Under the pieces are notes generated by a model. That model was given only the letters and a program-made list of their open reading frames with translations, was not told where the DNA came from and did not search any database. A program made the position numbers and the translations under genes. DNA of 6,287 bases from JBHPCZ01 sp042573625 (lineage in GTDB: Bacteria; Desulfobacterota; Desulfobacteria; Desulfobacterales; UBA11574): the NCBI GenBank assembly GCA_042573625.1, contig JBHPCZ010000164.1, forward strand, positions 1 to 6,287, read 5' to 3'. Below, in pieces: positions 5,403-6,287 of this stretch. The stretch's first letter is position 1. Every line of letters begins with the position of its first letter.

Positions 5403-5731
5403 CTCTACCTCCTTTGTAAGAACACACGGGCCTTTATATAATTTAATCTAAAAGAAACATTCGAAGAAAACAAGATATGATTAAAACAAATTAAAAGATT
5501 GGTATGTATTAAGAAAATGGTTTGGGCAATTTGCCTTAGATTCCAAAAAGCATGATTTCTATGGTATTATTCTCTTATCACAGAGTTGGGTAAAGCTGTG
5601 AACTGGAGCAATATCTCAAGCTGAAAAGTTTTTAATTGTTCATTGACAATTATGCACGTTTTGCAGGAACGTCCCCTACGTCAAGCCTCCACTATCTAAC
5701 CTTCAGAATTCTTGACACTTCTCCACAACAA
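5403..5731. other. AT-rich gene-free region at the right end of the accessory block
   Basis: Upstream of the replication-relaxation gene lie its strong ribosome binding site (5412-5408) and a TATATAAAG stretch around 5431-5438 on the minus strand that could be a -10 element; no convincing -35 partner was found. From 5633 onward come a 7-bp inverted repeat and an ACGTCCCCTACGTC stretch (5669-5682), followed by a sigma70-like promoter. A frame is open from TTG 5636 but reads through these signals; I see no coding evidence before about 5732. Confidence 0.5.
5633..5652. repeat. 7-bp inverted repeat with nearby GGGGACGT motif, possible transposon remnant
   Basis: TAATTGT (5633-5639) and ACAATTA (5646-5652) form a perfect inverted repeat with a 6-base spacer. 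Seventeen bases further, ACGTCCCC (5669-5676) is the reverse complement of GGGGACGT at 3394-3401 in the MITE-like element. Motifs of this GGGGACGT type occur at ends of IS200/Y1-type elements in Desulfobacterota to my recollection. No transposase is present, so at most this is a remnant end. Confidence 0.3.
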
Positions 5732-5740
5732 ATGTATTTT
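5712..5740 (+). promoter_or_regulatory. Consensus-like sigma70 promoter reading toward surE
   Basis: TTGACA (5712-5717) matches the -35 consensus exactly, followed by a 17-base spacer and TATTTT (5735-5740), a four-of-six match to TATAAT. Transcription would start near 5747 and run through the broken small gene into surE. If surE was originally transcribed from further upstream with the HTH gene, this promoter could now serve it. Confidence 0.5.
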
Positions 5741-5965
5741 ACTGAAACAACAAAAATGCTTGAAAATATGGAACAGTATAATCTATCAGCAACCGAGATG
5801 GTGATAATCCAGGATGTGATAGAATATCTTCATATGAAGAACTTAGTACCTTGATCTTGGGAAAAATTGCTCATTTCTGAACTGGAAACTAACTTTGGAT
5901 CCGAACCAGAATATTCACGGCTGTACGAAAAAACTTTTTACCTGTTTGGCATAACTGATCAATGA
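5732..5965 (+). pseudogene. Small gene upstream of surE, interrupted by an in-frame TGA
   Basis: One frame reads from ATG 5732 (or ATG 5756) through NLSATEMVIIQDVIEYLHMKNLVP to a TGA at 5852-5854. It then continues in the same frame, with convincing protein-like composition, as SWEKLLISELETNFGSEPEY and on to FGITDQ, ending at TGA 5963-5965. That last stop overlaps the surE start as ATGA, the signature of a real, translationally coupled gene end. The product would be about 77 or 69 residues, soluble, acidic and helical; family unknown. Reading the internal TGA as a mutated TGG would give VPWSWEK. The 5' end may also be truncated: the promoter's -10 overlaps the ATG 5732 region, and no ribosome binding site is seen before either ATG. 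Alternatives are a sequencing error, genuine stop-codon readthrough, or two separate peptides. Selenocysteine is unlikely: there is no neighbouring redox motif. Confidence 0.6.
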
Positions 5966-6287
5966 GCATACTTTTAACAAACGACGACGGCATTTATTCA
6001 GAAGGATTGTGGGCACTGTACAAGCAGTTTTCGAAAAAGTATACAGTCACCGTGATTGCCCCTGATCGTGAACGCAGTGCCGTAGGGCACGGCATCACCC
6101 TTTATGAACCGCTTCGCGCAAGCAGGGTTGAGGTAAACAGCGGATGCCTAGGGTATGCGGTAAACGGAACTCCGGCCGATTGCATTAAGATCGGCTTCAT
6201 GGAATTACTCGGCGCTTTGCCGGAGCTGGTCATTTCAGGGATTAATCCGAGTGCAAACGTGGGGGTTAACATCAATTACTCCGGAAC
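5962..6287 (+). CDS. surE: 5'/3'-nucleotidase SurE (N-terminal part, runs off the window)
   Basis: SurE is a metal-dependent acid phosphatase of the cytoplasm that removes phosphate from nucleoside monophosphates and contributes to stationary-phase survival. The first 108 residues are present, out of the usual 250 or so. The opening ILLTNDDGIYSEGLWAL holds metal ligands D8 and D9; APDRERSAVGHGIT holds S39; VNGTPADC at 67-74 and SGINPSANVG at 92-101 hold N95. These four positions match the metal site known from Thermotoga SurE (D8, D9, S39, N95). ATG 5962 is set by the conserved N-terminus and overlaps the preceding stop as ATGA; there is no clear Shine-Dalgarno site, which fits coupled translation. 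It is visibly richer in G and C than the block to its left, as expected of resident chromosome. Confidence 0.97.
   Translation, partial: MSILLTNDDGIYSEGLWALYKQFSKKYTVTVIAPDRERSAVGHGITLYEPLRASRVEVNSGCLGYAVNGTPADCIKIGFMELLGALPELVISGINPSANVGVNINYSG

Noticed and set aside
5431..5438. Archaeal-type TATA boxes (TTTATATA-like) here and near 3617-3626
   Set aside because: AT-rich DNA gives these easily. Good Shine-Dalgarno sites, a sigma70-like promoter and a bacterial-looking SurE argue for a bacterium.
5636..5731. TTG-started N-terminal extension of the small gene before surE
   Set aside because: It would translate an inverted repeat, a repeat-like ACGTCCCCTACGTC stretch and the -35 of a good promoter; composition only becomes protein-like after about 5732.
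5852..5854. Selenocysteine at the in-frame TGA
   Set aside because: No neighbouring cysteine or redox motif, and I see no convincing SECIS-like hairpin directly after it; a nonsense change from TGG is simpler.

Overview
The window looks like a chromosome segment of a Desulfobacterota (Desulfobacteraceae-like, sulfate-reducer type) bacterium. The main reason is the right edge, which encodes a clear SurE nucleotidase whose wording resembles deltaproteobacterial SurE, together with the small XRE-type regulator at the left edge, a type I associate with such genomes. Well-formed Shine-Dalgarno sites and a consensus-like sigma70 promoter also speak for bacteria. The assignment is by recognition only; no search was run.

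Layout. Left edge (1-247): the tail of a possible upstream gene overlaps a 69-aa helix-turn-helix (HTH) regulator, both on the plus strand. Middle (about 248-5700): an AT-rich accessory block, almost all on the minus strand. Read in its own direction it holds a replication-relaxation-type protein (5402-4473), a 69-aa zinc-ribbon-like protein (3334-3125), then a tight cluster of a 296-aa unknown protein, a DEDDy 3'-5' exonuclease and a 188-aa unknown protein (2900-921), and finally a 147-aa winged-helix-like protein (691-248). One plus-strand gene, a stand-alone PD-(D/E)XK/Vsr-like nuclease (3657-4136), converges on the replication-relaxation gene. Between those two lies a 336-bp gene-free region carrying six copies of a TACACCY box. 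Right edge (about 5732-6287): a small gene broken by an in-frame TGA, whose last bases overlap the start of surE by ATGA, followed by the 5' third of surE.

How it fits together. The simplest reading is that an original plus-strand order (HTH regulator, small gene, surE) was split by an accessory block with replication functions: a relaxase/replication-initiation candidate, an iteron-like array next to it, an exonuclease in a translationally coupled cluster, and a nuclease. No integrase, transposase, capsid or secretion gene is visible, so the block is either a remnant, a non-autonomous element, or something that moves by a route not visible here.

Non-coding structure is concentrated at 3335-3600 and 4137-4472. 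The first stretch has a hairpin that would occlude the ribosome binding site of the zinc-ribbon gene, followed by a roughly 190-bp structured segment with imperfect terminal inverted repeats and flanking 9-bp direct repeats (MITE-like). The second is the TACACCY array. No tRNA, rRNA or CRISPR array was found.
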